Below are positions 48,306 to 59,207 of a stretch of DNA of 64,000 nucleotides, in pieces. How positions within the stretch are numbered: position 1 is the first letter of the stretch; the number at the start of each line of letters is the position of its first letter. The notes under the pieces are model-generated. The model was not told the DNA's origin. It saw only the letters and a program-made list of their open reading frames with translations, and ran no database searches. The stretch comes from Thalassotalea euphylliae (GTDB lineage Bacteria; Pseudomonadota; Gammaproteobacteria; Enterobacterales; Alteromonadaceae): NCBI RefSeq assembly GCF_003390395.1, contig NZ_QUOV01000001.1:3162001-3226000 (forward strand), in the 5' to 3' direction. The translations under genes and the position numbers were made by a program.

Positions 48306-48689
48306 GACTTTCCTCGTTCAGCGTCTTATCACTTAAAGCCAAGTAATATACCACCTAATCCATAACACTCGATCAATTGCGCTTAGTCCATAGCGCTTAA
48401 TACGTATCATTTAGTAATTCTCGTCATCTCAGGTCTCTCGATAATTTACTCGCAAATTTAGGCCGTTAGATTTCAATCAACTGTAATATGCCGCACTAAC
48501 TATTCACTAAAAGTTCAACGGGTGAATACCACCTTTTACGTCAAAAATCTGAGGTAGTGTTTCAGATCATATTTTATCTCGAAAAATTATGAGAATTGCC
48601 GCAAATTCATTTGCAGTAGCCTCGATGCTGAGCGAGAATACTGCTCACTTCAAGCAATTCGAATTTTCATTATATAAGTAGGAGCATAT
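48306..48689. other. Divergent gap between ghrA and tkt
   Basis: No gene is seen in 384 bp. A short dyad, GCAAAT-TC-ATTTGC, occupies 48601-48614, and TGAGC/GCTCA flank nine bases just after it. AT-rich sequence near 48671 (TTATATAA) could be the tkt -10. These are candidate regulatory sites only. Confidence 0.4.
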
Positions 48690-50672
48690 ATGCCATCGCG
48701 TCAACAACTGGCCAATGCAATTCGTGCGTTAAGTATGGATGCCGTTCAAAAAGCTAAATCAGGACATCCAGGTGCCCCAATGGGCATGGCAGATATCGCA
48801 GAGGTTCTCTGGCGTGATTTTCTAAAGCATAACCCGGCTGATCCAAACTGGGCAGATCGTGACCGTTTCGTGTTATCAAACGGCCATGGCTCAATGCTAA
48901 TTTACTCACTACTACATTTAACTGGCTACGACTTACCAATGTCTGAGCTAGAAAACTTCCGCCAGCTTCATTCAAAAACACCAGGTCACCCTGAATACGG
49001 TTACACGCCGGGCGTTGAAACAACGACAGGCCCATTAGGCGCAGGTATCTCAAATGCAGTCGGTATGGCGATTGCAGAAAAAACCTTAGCAGCACAGTTT
49101 AACCGTGAAGATCACAATATTGTTGATCATTTCACTTACTGTTTCTTAGGTGATGGCTGTTTAATGGAAGGTATTTCTCACGAAGCTTGTTCATTAGCAG
49201 GAACCTTAGGTTTAGGTAAGCTAATTGCGTTTTGGGATGACAACGGTATTTCAATTGATGGTCATGTTGATGGCTGGTTCACTGAAGATATTCCTGCTCG
49301 TTTCGAGTCATACGGCTGGCACGTAATTCGCGATGTTGATGGTCACGACTCTGTAGCTGTTGCTAACGCTATTGAAGCGGCGCAAGCTGAAACGGGCAAG
49401 CCCACCATGATTTGCTGTAAAACCATTATCGGTTTTGGCTCACCTAATAAATCAGGTAGCCACGACTGTCACGGTGCACCGTTAGGTGATGATGAAATTG
49501 CTGCAGCACGTGAATTCTTAAACTGGCCACATGCGCCATTTGAAATTCCAGAAAATATTGCTGATGCTTGGAATCAAACAGAAAAAGGTACTGGCGCACA
49601 AGCAAGCTGGAATGACAAATTTGCCGCTTACCAAGCAGCTCATCCTGAATTAGCAGCGGAGTACGAACGCCGCGTGTTAAAAGGTGAACTACCTGCTGAG
49701 TTTGAAGAAAAAGCCAATGCATTTATCAAAGAGTGTCAGGAAAAATCTGAGAACATTGCTTCGCGTAAAGCGTCACAAAACGCTATTGAAGCCTTTGGTG
49801 CCCTATTACCTGAATTAATTGGTGGCTCTGCTGATTTAGCAGGCTCTAACTTAACCTTATGGTCTGGTTCAAAAGGCATTCAAGACGACCCTGCTGGCAA
49901 CTACATTTTTTATGGTGTACGTGAATTTGGCATGAGCGGCATTATGAATGGTATTTCATTGCACGGTGGTTTTATTAACTATGGCGCAACCTTCATGATG
50001 TTTATGGAATATGCACGTAACGCAGTACGTATGTCAGCGTTAATGGGTATTCAAAATATTTTCGTTTACACCCATGATTCAATTGGCCAAGGTGAAGATG
50101 GACCAACGCATCAACCTATCGAGCAATTAACTAACTTACGTACGACACCAAACATGGTTACTTGGCGCCCAGCTGATGCTACCGAAGCTGCGACTGCTTG
50201 GAAGCACGCGGTCATTCGTCAAGATGGCCCAACGTCATTAGTATTCTCTCGCCAAGGTTTACCAGCATTAGCACGCTCAGCGTCACAAGTAGCTGATATC
50301 GAGCGTGGCGGTTACATCTTAAAAGACAGTGTTGGCGAGCCTGAAGTTATCTTAATTGCCACTGGCTCTGAAGTTGGTCTAGCGATGGCTGCCGCTGAGC
50401 AGTTAGGTGACAACGTGCGTGTTGTTTCTATGCCATCGACCAATGTATTCGATGCACAAGATAGCGATTACAAAGAAAGCGTATTGCCAAGTGCCGTCAC
50501 TAAGCGTGTTGCGATTGAAGCGGCACACACTGATTTCTGGTACAAATATGTAGGCTTCGCTGGTGGCGTTGTTGGTATGACAACTTTCGGTGAGTCTGCA
50601 CCAGGCGGTGATTTATTCAAACACTTCGGCTTTACTGTCGAGAATGTTGTTAACACCGTAAATAGCTTATAA
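48690..50672 (+). CDS. tkt: Transketolase
   Basis: Transketolase moves two-carbon ketol units between sugar phosphates using thiamine diphosphate. The 660-residue protein (E. coli 663) has [32 protein letters not shown], the [18 protein letters not shown] segment, the ThDP/Mg loop [30 protein letters not shown], and [19 protein letters not shown]. The ribosome site TAGGAG precedes ATG 48690. It heads the series tkt-epd-pgk-fba, as is common in gammaproteobacteria. Confidence 0.97.
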   Translation: MPSRQQLANAIRALSMDAVQKAKSGHPGAPMGMADIAEVLWRDFLKHNPADPNWADRDRFVLSNGHGSMLIYSLLHLTGYDLPMSELENFRQLHSKTPGHPEYGYTPGVETTTGPLGAGISNAVGMAIAEKTLAAQFNREDHNIVDHFTYCFLGDGCLMEGISHEACSLAGTLGLGKLIAFWDDNGISIDGHVDGWFTEDIPARFESYGWHVIRDVDGHDSVAVANAIEAAQAETGKPTMICCKTIIGFGSPNKSGSHDCHGAPLGDDEIAAAREFLNWPHAPFEIPENIADAWNQTEKGTGAQASWNDKFAAYQAAHPELAAEYERRVLKGELPAEFEEKANAFIKECQEKSENIASRKASQNAIEAFGALLPELIGGSADLAGSNLTLWSGSKGIQDDPAGNYIFYGVREFGMSGIMNGISLHGGFINYGATFMMFMEYARNAVRMSALMGIQNIFVYTHDSIGQGEDGPTHQPIEQLTNLRTTPNMVTWRPADATEAATAWKHAVIRQDGPTSLVFSRQGLPALARSASQVADIERGGYILKDSVGEPEVILIATGSEVGLAMAAAEQLGDNVRVVSMPSTNVFDAQDSDYKESVLPSAVTKRVAIEAAHTDFWYKYVGFAGGVVGMTTFGESAPGGDLFKHFGFTVENVVNTVNSL

Positions 50673-50695
50673 TCTCGCATTATTTGCTGTGGTAC

Positions 50696-50735
50696 TGATT
50701 AGCTTGGTTAATACAATTAAATCGAGCTAATCAGC
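50696..50735. other. Hairpin between tkt and epd
   Basis: CTGATTAGCT (50696-50705) and AGCTAATCAG (50726-50735) are perfect 10-bp inverted repeats with a 20-base loop. There is no T-tract, so this could be an RNA processing or attenuation structure rather than a terminator. Confidence 0.45.
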
Positions 50736-50794
50736 GCCGATATTTTATAAAGCACTGCGCTTTAAAAGTATGCCTCTACATATGCTTACTAACT

Positions 50795-51811
50795 ATGCCA
50801 ATTAATATTGCGATTAATGGTTTTGGCCGCATTGGCCGAAGCGTCGCACGCGCCTTGTTTGAAACAGGCCGCCAATCACAACTTAATCTCGTTGCCATCA
50901 ATGAACTAGCCGATGCCAAAGGCATTGCCCACCTGTTTAAATACGACACCACTCATGGCCGCTTCCCGTTTGCCGTCAATTACGAGCAAGACAATTTAAT
51001 TGTTGCGGGTAGCAAAGTTGCCATTAGCCATGAAGCTGACTTAGACAAGTTGCCATGGCAACAAGAGCAAGTGGATATTGTGTTAGATTGTACAGGCAAA
51101 TTTGCTAGCCAAGCTGATGGCCAACAGCATATTGCCCAAGGTGCCAAAAAGGTACTTTACTCACATCCAGCTAGCCACGATATCGATCAAACCATTATCT
51201 ATGGCATTAACCATCAGCAATTAACTGCTGGTGATAATGTGGTTTCCAATGGTTCGTGCACCACAAATTGTATTGTGCCTGTGATTAAAGTGCTGGATGA
51301 CAAGTTTGGCGTTGAAAGTGGCGCTATCACTACCATCCACTCATCAATGCATGATCAGCAGGTGATTGATGCTTATCACAGCGACTTGCGTCGAACGCGT
51401 GCCGCCAGCCAGTCGATAATTCCAGTGGATACTAAATTAGCCTTAGGTATTGAGCGGATTCTACCAGAGCTAAAAGGGCGTTTTGAAGCGATAGCTGTGC
51501 GAGTACCAACCATTAATGTTACCGCAATGGATTTGAGCGTTACGGTTAACAGCGATGTCAGTATTAAAGATATCAATCAAGCGATTATGGCAGCGCAGCA
51601 AAATGGCTTAGCTGGCATTTTGGGCTACACCGAAGAGCCACTCGTTTCTGTTGATTTTAATCACGATCCACACTCGTGCATTGTCGATGGTACGCAAACA
51701 CGTGTCAGCCATAAGCGCTTAGTAAAAATGCTCGTTTGGTGTGACAACGAGTGGGGTTTTGCTAACCGCATGCTTGATACCGCCAGTGAAATGGCAAAAT
51801 TTATAAAATAA
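50795..51811 (+). CDS. epd: D-erythrose-4-phosphate dehydrogenase
   Basis: Epd oxidizes erythrose 4-phosphate to 4-phosphoerythronate for pyridoxal phosphate synthesis. The 338-residue protein is GAPDH-like: [17 protein letters not shown] at the NAD fold and the catalytic cysteine in [61 protein letters not shown] marks Epd rather than GapA. There is no clear ribosome site before ATG 50795, so translation may depend on coupling or a leader. It lies 122 bp after tkt. Confidence 0.95.
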   Translation: MPINIAINGFGRIGRSVARALFETGRQSQLNLVAINELADAKGIAHLFKYDTTHGRFPFAVNYEQDNLIVAGSKVAISHEADLDKLPWQQEQVDIVLDCTGKFASQADGQQHIAQGAKKVLYSHPASHDIDQTIIYGINHQQLTAGDNVVSNGSCTTNCIVPVIKVLDDKFGVESGAITTIHSSMHDQQVIDAYHSDLRRTRAASQSIIPVDTKLALGIERILPELKGRFEAIAVRVPTINVTAMDLSVTVNSDVSIKDINQAIMAAQQNGLAGILGYTEEPLVSVDFNHDPHSCIVDGTQTRVSHKRLVKMLVWCDNEWGFANRMLDTASEMAKFIK

Positions 51812-51886
51812 AATTAACCGAAAAAATATAACAATTCATACAACAACTTATATAGCAACAAGATAAAAACATAGCTGGAGCTTATT

Positions 51887-53065
51887 ATGTCAGTCATCAA
51901 AATGAGTGAATTATCGCTGAAAGATCAACGCATACTTATTCGTGAAGACCTCAATGTACCAGTCAAGGACGGCAAGATTACTTCTGATGCCCGTCTTAAA
52001 GCTGCCCTGCCAACATTAAAACTGGCGCTAGATGCTGGTGCAAAAGTGATGGTGATGTCTCACTTAGGTCGCCCAACGGAAGGCGAATACGATGAAGCCT
52101 TTTCACTGCAACCGGTTGTTGATTACCTAGCCGCTGCACTTGAGCGCCCTGTGCGTCTAGTGAAAGACTACTTAAATGGCGTAGCAGTGGAAGCTGGTGA
52201 GCTGGTCGTGTTTGAAAATATTCGCTTTAATGTAGGCGAAAAGAAAAACGATGATGCACTGGCACAAAAATTAGCAGCGCTATGTGATGTTTATGTGATG
52301 GATGCCTTTGGCACCGCACACCGCGCTCAAGCCAGTACACATGGTGTCGCTAAATTTGCACCAATTGCTTGTGCAGGTCCATTATTAGCAGGTGAATTAG
52401 AGGCACTAGGTAAAGCATTAGACAACCCTGCCCGCCCACTAGTCGCCATTGTTGGTGGTTCAAAAGTATCAACCAAATTAACGGTATTAGATTCCCTATC
52501 TAAAGTTGTTGACCAATTAGTTGTTGGCGGTGGTATTGCTAATACCTTTATAGCAGCAGCGGGTCAACAAGTGGGTAAATCGCTGGTTGAGAATGATTTG
52601 ATTGATGAAGCTAAACGCTTAACCGCAGACGCTCAAGCGAATAATGGTGATATTCCAGTCCCAACTGACGTGGTTGTTGGCAGCGAGTTCTCAGAAACTG
52701 CAAAAGCAACATTAAAATCGGTTACTGATGTCGCTGATACTGATATGATCTTCGATATTGGCCCTGATTCAGCAACAGCTTTAGCAGAACTATTAAAATC
52801 AGCAGGTACGATTGTTTGGAACGGCCCAGTTGGCGTATTTGAATTTGATCAATTTGGTGAAGGCACTAAAACTATTGCCAATGCGATTGCCGAAAGTGAT
52901 GCGTTCTCAATTGCTGGTGGCGGCGACACACTAGCGGCAGTTGATAAGTACAATATTGCAGACAAAGTATCCTATATTTCTACAGGTGGCGGTGCGTTTT
53001 TAGAATTCCTTGAAGGGAAGAAGTTACCTGCTGTCGCCATATTAGAAGAGCGCGCGAAGAGTTAA
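51887..53065 (+). CDS. pgk: Phosphoglycerate kinase
   Basis: Pgk transfers phosphate from 1,3-bisphosphoglycerate to ADP. The 392-residue protein has [72 protein letters not shown] and the C-terminal [14 protein letters not shown]. The ribosome site TGGAG precedes ATG 51887. It lies 75 bp after epd, so they are probably cotranscribed. Confidence 0.97.
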   Translation: MSVIKMSELSLKDQRILIREDLNVPVKDGKITSDARLKAALPTLKLALDAGAKVMVMSHLGRPTEGEYDEAFSLQPVVDYLAAALERPVRLVKDYLNGVAVEAGELVVFENIRFNVGEKKNDDALAQKLAALCDVYVMDAFGTAHRAQASTHGVAKFAPIACAGPLLAGELEALGKALDNPARPLVAIVGGSKVSTKLTVLDSLSKVVDQLVVGGGIANTFIAAAGQQVGKSLVENDLIDEAKRLTADAQANNGDIPVPTDVVVGSEFSETAKATLKSVTDVADTDMIFDIGPDSATALAELLKSAGTIVWNGPVGVFEFDQFGEGTKTIANAIAESDAFSIAGGGDTLAAVDKYNIADKVSYISTGGGAFLEFLEGKKLPAVAILEERAKS

Positions 53066-53112
53066 TTTGGGCTAAAACCGTCTTTGCCCAAACACTATTG
53101 ATGCTAGCGACA

Positions 53113-53176
53113 CTGCACTATAGAAACAATGCGCTATAGAGACAATGCACTATAGAAACAATGCCCTTTAGAGCAG
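53113..53176. repeat. 16-bp tandem repeat, four units
   Basis: CTGCACTATAGAAACA (53113-53128), ATGCGCTATAGAGACA (53129-53144), ATGCACTATAGAAACA (53145-53160) and ATGCCCTTTAGAGCAG (53161-53176) are successive diverging copies between pgk and fba. Confidence 0.85.
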
Positions 53177-53294
53177 AGCCGCTGGCAGTTTAAAGTAGAC
53201 AATCAGTCAATCGAATTTAACAAACACAAATTTTAAAGATAATAAGAGCGAACACCGCCAGTACACGATAAACAATTAATACGGAGCACAACCC

Positions 53295-54206
53295 ATGTCT
53301 GAAATTAAGCGTTCAGCCGAACAAAACGCTATGTTAACTAAAGTAAACTCTCAGCAAGGATTTATCGCCGCGCTTGACCAAAGTGGTGGTAGCACGCCAA
53401 AAGCGTTAAAGCTTTATGGCGTTGAAGAAAACGAGTACAGCAATGATGAGCAAATGTTTGATATGGTGCACCAAATGCGCACTCGTATCATCACTAACTC
53501 AGCATTCACCGGTGAGCGTGTATTAGGTGCAATTTTATTTGAAAATACCCTAGACCGTAGCATCGAAGGTATGCCTAGTGCTCAATATTTATGGCAAGAA
53601 AAAAATGTTGTGCCATTTTTGAAAGTTGATAAAGGTTTGGCTGACGAAGCACAAGACGTGCAAGTGATGAAACCAATGCCAGAGCTAGATGCGCTATTGG
53701 ACAAAGCTGTTGCACAAAATGTTTTCGGTACGAAAATGCGCTCTGTGATCAAAATGGCTAACGCTGATGGCATCGCTGCTGTTGTTGAGCAGCAATTTGC
53801 CGTTGCTAAACAAATTATCGCGAAAGGTTTAGTACCCATTATCGAGCCAGAAGTTGATATTAACAGCCCACAAAAAGCTGAAGCGGAAGCGCTATTGCGT
53901 GATGAGCTAATCAAACATTTAAATGCACTAGCGGATGATGAGCTAGTGATGTTAAAACTCACGCTACCTTCAGCAGCTAACTTCTACGCTGACTGTGTTG
54001 CCCACAAAAACGTTGTAAAGGTTGTTGCATTAAGTGGTGGTTACTCTCGCGAAGAAGCAAACCAAAAAGTGAGCGAAAATTCAGGCATGATCGCTAGCTT
54101 CTCTCGTGCATTAACAGAAGGTTTAAGCGCCAAGCATTCAGACGAAGATTTCACAAAGCAATTAGATCAAGGCATTGAAAGTATCTATCAAGCATCAATT
54201 GCGTAA
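53295..54206 (+). CDS. fba: Fructose-bisphosphate aldolase, class I
   Basis: The 303-residue enzyme is the Schiff-base (class I) type found in Staphylococcus-like and some marine bacteria: GFIAALDQSGGSTPKALKLYG, FENTLDRSIEGMPSAQYLW, VVPFLKVDKGL, VPIIEPEVDI and DELVMLKLTLPSAANFY, in which K221 is at the expected Schiff-base position, and VVALSGGYSREEAN. It cleaves fructose 1,6-bisphosphate without metal. In E. coli the epd-pgk cluster ends instead in the metal-dependent class II fbaA. The ribosome site is CGGAG. Confidence 0.94.
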   Translation: MSEIKRSAEQNAMLTKVNSQQGFIAALDQSGGSTPKALKLYGVEENEYSNDEQMFDMVHQMRTRIITNSAFTGERVLGAILFENTLDRSIEGMPSAQYLWQEKNVVPFLKVDKGLADEAQDVQVMKPMPELDALLDKAVAQNVFGTKMRSVIKMANADGIAAVVEQQFAVAKQIIAKGLVPIIEPEVDINSPQKAEAEALLRDELIKHLNALADDELVMLKLTLPSAANFYADCVAHKNVVKVVALSGGYSREEANQKVSENSGMIASFSRALTEGLSAKHSDEDFTKQLDQGIESIYQASIA

Positions 54207-54248
54207 TCTAGAGCTTATCCAAAGTTAATCTTATTAGCTTTATTGCAA

Positions 54249-54275
54249 ATGCCACCTTTATCGGTGGCATTTTTG
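54249..54275 (+). terminator. fba terminator
   Basis: ATGCCACC (54249-54256) pairs with GGTGGCAT (54263-54270) across six bases, then TTTTT. It closes the tkt-epd-pgk-fba series. Confidence 0.9.
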
Positions 54276-54479
54276 TTTGAATAATTTGAAGGTCAACATT
54301 AATTCAAACACCTTCACCACGCATAACAGGCACTTTTTCTACTAGAAATCGCATGTTTTAATCGACAACCTATCTACTAGCTCGCTTTTTATACTACCCT
54401 TTTACAAACCAGACTATTATCATGGGTTTGGCAGTAATACTTGGATATAATTCACCAATAATAAAAATGGAGTAAAGTT

Positions 54480-55310
54480 ATGGAAAGTATCACTAACTGG
54501 ATCACTAATAATCAAGAACTAATGATCAGTTTTGGCATTAAACTCGTTGTTGCCATCATCATTCTAATCGTCGGTAAACTCGTTGCCCGCCTTGTGAGCA
54601 AAGGGGTTAGTAAAATCCTTGAACATAAATCGGTCGACCAAGCAGTTATTTCATTTGTTGCTAGCCTTGTTTATGGCGTCGGCATCGCGATTGTCTTTAT
54701 CATCGCCATTTCACACCTAGGTTTTAATACCTCATCACTTGTTGCCATTGTTGGTGCTGCTGGTTTAGCGGTTGGCCTAGCGTTGCAAGGTTCATTATCA
54801 AATTTCGCTTCAGGTGTATTGTTGATTAGCTTTAGACCATTTAAAGCAGGTGATTTTGTTGAAGTGGGCGGGGTTGCAGGCATTGTTGAGGAAATACTGA
54901 TTTTCTCCACTAAATTAAGAACGGGTGACAACAAAACCGTAATCATCCCTAACGGTGCGATTACCAGCGGTACTATTACTAACTATTCAACAAAACCGAC
55001 ACGTCGAATTGATCTCGTGATTGGTGTAAGCTACGACGCAAATTTAGCTGAGGCACGACAAGTAATGGCAGATGTAGTGGCTGCCGATGAACGCATACTT
55101 AAAGACCCAGCTGTGACCATTGGTGTATCAGAGCTTGCCGATAGCGCGGTGAACATTGTAGTACGCCCTTGGGTAAAATCAGCCGATTACTGGCCAACTT
55201 ATTTTGACTTGATGGAGAATATCAAAGTTGCTTTAGATAAGGCAGAGATTGAGATTCCGTACCCTCAAGTATCCTTACATATGAACAAAGAGAACGACAA
55301 TGAGAAATAA
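54480..55310 (+). CDS. mscS: Small-conductance mechanosensitive channel MscS
   Basis: MscS opens under membrane tension to release solutes during hypo-osmotic shock. The 276-residue protein has three N-terminal helices, the Gly/Ala-rich pore helix (LVAIVGAAGLAVGLALQGSLSNFASGVLL) and the beta domain with FKAGDFVEVGGVAGIVEEILIFSTKLRTGDNKTVIIPNGAI. The ribosome site is TGGAG. Its last 11 bases overlap the next gene, so the two are translated together. Confidence 0.93.
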   Translation: MESITNWITNNQELMISFGIKLVVAIIILIVGKLVARLVSKGVSKILEHKSVDQAVISFVASLVYGVGIAIVFIIAISHLGFNTSSLVAIVGAAGLAVGLALQGSLSNFASGVLLISFRPFKAGDFVEVGGVAGIVEEILIFSTKLRTGDNKTVIIPNGAITSGTITNYSTKPTRRIDLVIGVSYDANLAEARQVMADVVAADERILKDPAVTIGVSELADSAVNIVVRPWVKSADYWPTYFDLMENIKVALDKAEIEIPYPQVSLHMNKENDNEK

Positions 55311-56094
55311 CTTAGTTGCGATTGCATTGTGCAGTGTTGGATTTTCCGCTGCTACGTGCGCACAAGAGCAACCTAAAGCCCCTGAACATGAATACAAAGC
55401 GTCTGCTGAATTAGGTTTTTTATTTAAAACCGGTAACAGTAAAAGCGGCGATATTAAAACCGCATTTGACTTCGAGCACAAATACGATAAATGGACGAGC
55501 TTACTAAAAGCGAACCTTTTATATCGTAAGACAGAAGTTGATGTAGTTGATGATCAGGGCAACACCGATGAAGACTTTGAAACGAGTGATCAAAAGCTAA
55601 ACATCAACGCACAAACCAATTACGCCATGGAAGCCGACGGTAAAAACTACATGTACGGCAGTGTGGGTTATATTGACGATCGCTTCAGTAGCTTTGACTA
55701 CCAAGCAACAGTTTCTGCTGGTTGGGGTAAAAAGTGGTATGAAACAGAGAAGTCTTCATTGTTTGCCGATATTGGTCCAGGTTTTAAGCGCGATCGCTTA
55801 AGAATAACAGACACACAAGCAGCTGAGAATGAAGATGCCTTTATTGTACAGGCTCAAGCCTTATACACACGTAGCATTAATGAACATGTAGAGTTTAAGC
55901 AAATTTTACGTGCTTCACAGGCCTTTGGCAGCGATGAAAACAGTGTCTACCGCGCTGAAACTTCAATCACTACCAAACTGATTGAAACATTAGCCATGAA
56001 GTTTTCGTTTATTGTCGACCACAACACTGAAGTTGACGAAGGTAAAGACAAAACAGATACAGAAACCGCTATTACCTTAGTATACAGTTTCTAA
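55300..56094 (+). CDS. DUF481-family outer-membrane protein (YdiY-like)
   Basis: A signal peptide (NLVAIALCSVGFSAATCA, cleaved near QEQ) precedes a DUF481 barrel: SAELGFLFKTGNSKSGDIKTAFDFEHKYDKWTSLLKANLLYRK, then KLNINAQTNYAMEADGKNYMYGSVGYIDDRFS and the closing ITLVYSF with terminal phenylalanine. DUF481 proteins are described as salt-induced outer-membrane proteins. Overlap with mscS by 11 bp supports a shared osmotic role. Confidence 0.87.
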   Translation: MRNNLVAIALCSVGFSAATCAQEQPKAPEHEYKASAELGFLFKTGNSKSGDIKTAFDFEHKYDKWTSLLKANLLYRKTEVDVVDDQGNTDEDFETSDQKLNINAQTNYAMEADGKNYMYGSVGYIDDRFSSFDYQATVSAGWGKKWYETEKSSLFADIGPGFKRDRLRITDTQAAENEDAFIVQAQALYTRSINEHVEFKQILRASQAFGSDENSVYRAETSITTKLIETLAMKFSFIVDHNTEVDEGKDKTDTETAITLVYSF

Positions 56095-56130
56095 TGAAAG
56101 CGAAAGCTAGCGGCTTTCTTCAAACCTTAA

Positions 56131-56165
56131 AAAGCCTAACTCACTCTGAGTTAGGCTTTTTTTAT
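56131..56165 (+). terminator. Terminator after the DUF481 gene
   Basis: AAAGCCTAACTCA (56131-56143) pairs with TGAGTTAGGCTTT (56147-56159), followed by further T residues. It lies 37 bases after the stop. Confidence 0.92.
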
Positions 56166-56225
56166 TATATATGTTTGTATATCTAAGCTTTAATAGAAAC
56201 TAAATCGCGCTTGTCTAAGAGCTAG

Positions 56226-56256
56226 CAGTTAAGAGCTAAGTGTTAAGAACTAAGAG
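56226..56256. repeat. 14-bp tandem repeat next to the chemoreceptor stop
   Basis: CAGTTAAGAGCTAA (56226-56239) and GTGTTAAGAACTAA (56240-56253) are tandem copies; a third decayed unit (GAGCTAAACTTTAA) runs into the stop codon of the minus-strand chemoreceptor gene at 56257. Confidence 0.65.
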
Positions 56257-58227
56257 CTAAACTTTAAACTGTAAACTTAATTGATTTAGCTGTGCTGCTA
56301 CTTCGCTAATACTCTGGCTAGCCGCGGTGACTTGATTAGCACTTGCCGAGTTTTCATAAGCAACGTCATTAATCACCGTTATATTCTGGTTAATCTCTTC
56401 ACAAACGCCAGCCTGTTGCTCAACAGCGCTGGCGATTAGTTCCGACATCTGCAAAATATTGTCAATTTCTTGATGAATAGTATTAATCGCTTCGCCCGTT
56501 AAGTTCGCATTATTGAGCGTGTTGTCAGCAGTTGTATGGCTTGTCGCCATCACTTTTACCGCCTGCTGTGAAGATGATTGTAGATTACTGATCATCTCTT
56601 CAATGCTTTTGGTCGACTCTTGCGTTTTCTCGGCCAGGGTACGTACTTCATCAGCAACAACAGCAAAGCCACGACCTTGCTCTCCCGCCCGCGCAGCCTC
56701 TATCGCAGCATTCAAAGCCAACAAGTTTGTTTGCTCTGCTATACCACGAATAACTTCTAGTACCGCACTGATATTATGAGACTCCTGCTCTAAGGCAAGA
56801 ATAACATTGTGAGCTTCACCAATTTCCTGATCTAACTGGTTAATGTCTGTAATGGTATGTTGTAACTGTTGATTCGAATGACCTGACTGCTGCTGAGCAT
56901 TGTGCACCGATGTCGCCACTTGTGACGCATTGTTAGCAACTTCACTAATACTCGCTGACATTTCCTGAATAGCAGTTGCTAACTGCTCGATTTTCTTTTG
57001 TTGCTCAGCAAGGTTATTCGACGCTTGCAAGCTAGCAACACTGCACTCCTCAGAAGAGCTTGCCAAACTATTACTATCATCAACAATTTCACTGATCATC
57101 GCCTGTAAACGCAGAGACATTTTATTCATGGCCAAGTAGACACCGCTTGCAGAATCACCTTGCTCAAATTCAATCGTTAAATCGCCATCTGCTATGGTGT
57201 TGGCAATATCGACCATATCATTTGGCTCTCCTCCTAATGGTTTCGTCACCGTTTTTGCCACATAAATTGCGGTAGCAATAACCACTAGCACACAGACCAA
57301 AATCACCAATGAGATAGTAAAATAAAGCTCGTCTATTGCTGCAAATGCCTCAGCCACATCTATTTCAGAAAGTAGCGCCCAACGAATACCGTGAATATCA
57401 ATTGGTGTATATGCAGAAAGCACAGGGTTACCGTTATAATCAATAATCTCTTGTGTGCCACTATTACCAGCAATGGCAAGTTTAGCGGCTTTGGTATCAA
57501 CGCCGTTATTACGGACATTCCCAGCAAAAGAAGCTATCACCGAATGCCCTTGTGGATCTAAGTAGGAGTCTGAGCGCATCAGAAGATCACTGCCCACTAG
57601 ATAAGTTTCCCCAGTCTCCCCCATACCAGAGCGTTGTTGCATAATTTGGTTAATACTGTCGATCGACAGTTGCAAGGCAATGACAACCGATTCGCCGTTA
57701 ATTTGAACTGCTAAGCTAATAAAGCTGGCTGGTTCATTATTACTAGGGGCATAGCGGCTAAAATCTTCCATCGCGAATGCGTGGTGATTTATGCTCGTGT
57801 TAAATGCCTTTCCTAGACCTGAATTAGCATAGGGGCCAGTGATCAAGTTAGATTGATAGTCAGCCTCTTTAGTGACGCTATAAAACACATCACCATTTTT
57901 ATCGACAAGAAAAAAGTCGTAATAGCCATAAGATTGAATGAAACCTGAAAAGTAATCGTGATGCTGATGTGCAGCTTCTGCCAAGGTTAATTGGGAAGAT
58001 GACAATAACTTACTAACGCTTCTTGCCAGTACTTCAATATCCCCCTTACGTTCATTGAAATAGCTAGTGACTTGAGCGGTTTTAATATCTCTAACGGCAG
58101 TGAGCTGAGCAAATGCTTGTTGTTCAATTGACTGGCTCGCGACGTAAGTAGAAGTAATACCTATAATCAGTGACGGTAGTAATGCTATAAGTAAGAAGGT
58201 AATGATAAGTTTATTTTTTAACTTCAT
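56257..58227 (-). CDS. Methyl-accepting chemotaxis protein with periplasmic Cache domain
   Basis: The 656-residue receptor has a first membrane helix (about 7-29), a large periplasmic dCache-type sensor (about 35-285; [58 protein letters not shown]), a second helix (about 293-318), HAMP, and the signalling hairpin with [54 protein letters not shown]. The ligand is unknown. No CheB/CheR pentapeptide tail is seen at the end ([10 protein letters not shown]). Confidence 0.94.
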   Translation of the reverse strand: MKLKNKLIITFLLIALLPSLIIGITSTYVASQSIEQQAFAQLTAVRDIKTAQVTSYFNERKGDIEVLARSVSKLLSSSQLTLAEAAHQHHDYFSGFIQSYGYYDFFLVDKNGDVFYSVTKEADYQSNLITGPYANSGLGKAFNTSINHHAFAMEDFSRYAPSNNEPASFISLAVQINGESVVIALQLSIDSINQIMQQRSGMGETGETYLVGSDLLMRSDSYLDPQGHSVIASFAGNVRNNGVDTKAAKLAIAGNSGTQEIIDYNGNPVLSAYTPIDIHGIRWALLSEIDVAEAFAAIDELYFTISLVILVCVLVVIATAIYVAKTVTKPLGGEPNDMVDIANTIADGDLTIEFEQGDSASGVYLAMNKMSLRLQAMISEIVDDSNSLASSSEECSVASLQASNNLAEQQKKIEQLATAIQEMSASISEVANNASQVATSVHNAQQQSGHSNQQLQHTITDINQLDQEIGEAHNVILALEQESHNISAVLEVIRGIAEQTNLLALNAAIEAARAGEQGRGFAVVADEVRTLAEKTQESTKSIEEMISNLQSSSQQAVKVMATSHTTADNTLNNANLTGEAINTIHQEIDNILQMSELIASAVEQQAGVCEEINQNITVINDVAYENSASANQVTAASQSISEVAAQLNQLSLQFKV

Positions 58228-58349
58228 CGTTAATCCCTGTCGGATGAGTAACCACGTGTATTAGTGTAGTTGGTAACTGTTGATAATTAGCGATAGGTTC
58301 TCGCCAATTATCAAATGATAATTAGTCGCACTAACTTTACCAGCATTTC

Positions 58350-58365
58350 CTGACTAACTGGTCAG
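58350..58365. promoter_or_regulatory. Partial palindrome between chemoreceptor and peroxiredoxin genes
   Basis: CTGAC-TAACTG-GTCAG has 5-bp perfect outer arms and resembles TetR-type half-sites seen in the 3814 palindrome, but the symmetry is weaker. Confidence 0.3.
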
Positions 58366-58503
58366 ATATTCACATTCTTAAAAGGACTAAACATATAGCA
58401 TTAGGTTATTGCAAGATATGACTTTTCTCCTATGGTTAAGATAGACTTAGCCACGTATATTTCATTCACCACACATACATTAATTTCAAAGAGGATAAAA
58501 ATA

Positions 58504-59025
58504 ATGAGTAATCTAGTCCCTCAGGTCACTTTTAAAACCCGCGTTCGCGACGAGGCCGTTGGTGGCGAAAACCCATTCCGTTGGCAAGATGTTTCTACTG
58601 ATGATATTTTTGCCGGTAAAAGCGTTGTTATTTTTTCACTACCGGGTGCATTCACTCCAACATGTTCAAGCACTCACTTACCAGGTTACGAAGCTAACTT
58701 TGACAAGCTACAAGCATTAGGCGTTGATGATGTGTACTGCTTAAGCGTTAACGATGCCTTTACAATGTACCAATGGGCACAGCGCTTAGGCGCAGATAAG
58801 GTCAAAATGTTACCTGACGGTAACGGAGATTTTACTCGCTTAATGGGTATGTTAGTGAAGAAAGAAAACCTAGGCTTTGGTGATCGCTCGTGGCGTTATT
58901 CAATGCATGTGGTTGATGGCGAAATCAAACAAATGTTTGTTGAGCCAGGCAAAATGGATAACTGCCCTACTGACCCATTTGAAGTGAGTGATGTTGATAC
59001 TATGCTTGCCTATCTAAGCAAGTAA
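58504..59025 (+). CDS. Peroxiredoxin (Prx5-like)
   Basis: ATG 58504 follows GAGGATAAAA and gives 173 residues; the frame is open from 58432 but those residues are unlikely to be translated. The peroxidatic cysteine lies in [19 protein letters not shown], the Prx5-type motif. [19 protein letters not shown] and [20 protein letters not shown] follow. Further cysteines ([15 protein letters not shown]) are candidate resolving residues. It reduces hydrogen or alkyl peroxides, probably with glutathione/glutaredoxin or thioredoxin. Confidence 0.9.
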   Translation: MSNLVPQVTFKTRVRDEAVGGENPFRWQDVSTDDIFAGKSVVIFSLPGAFTPTCSSTHLPGYEANFDKLQALGVDDVYCLSVNDAFTMYQWAQRLGADKVKMLPDGNGDFTRLMGMLVKKENLGFGDRSWRYSMHVVDGEIKQMFVEPGKMDNCPTDPFEVSDVDTMLAYLSK

Positions 59026-59101
59026 TAGACATAAAGCAAGCAATAAACATAGTGTAGTTAAATAACACGTTTATTTAACTACACAAATAAAAAACAAATA
59101 A

Positions 59102-59140
59102 AAAGAAGCCACTTAGCGGTTGGGAGCTAGCGGCTTCTTT
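59102..59140. terminator. Bidirectional terminator between peroxiredoxin and aceA
   Basis: AAAGAAGCC (59102-59110) pairs with GGCTTCTTT (59132-59140), with further partial pairing inside. T residues flank both sides. It can end both convergent genes. Confidence 0.75.
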
Positions 59141-59161
59141 GACTACTTAACTGATTGTTAG

Positions 59162-59186
59162 GCTCAGCGTGTTGAACATGCTGAGC
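59162..59186 (-). terminator. Second hairpin after aceA
   Basis: GCTCAGC (59162-59168) pairs with GCTGAGC (59180-59186), 21 bases past the aceA stop in the minus direction. It has no T-tract on the minus side, so the 59102 hairpin is the more likely terminator. Confidence 0.45.
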
Positions 59187-59207
59187 TTATTTCTTCTAAG
59201 TTCTAGA

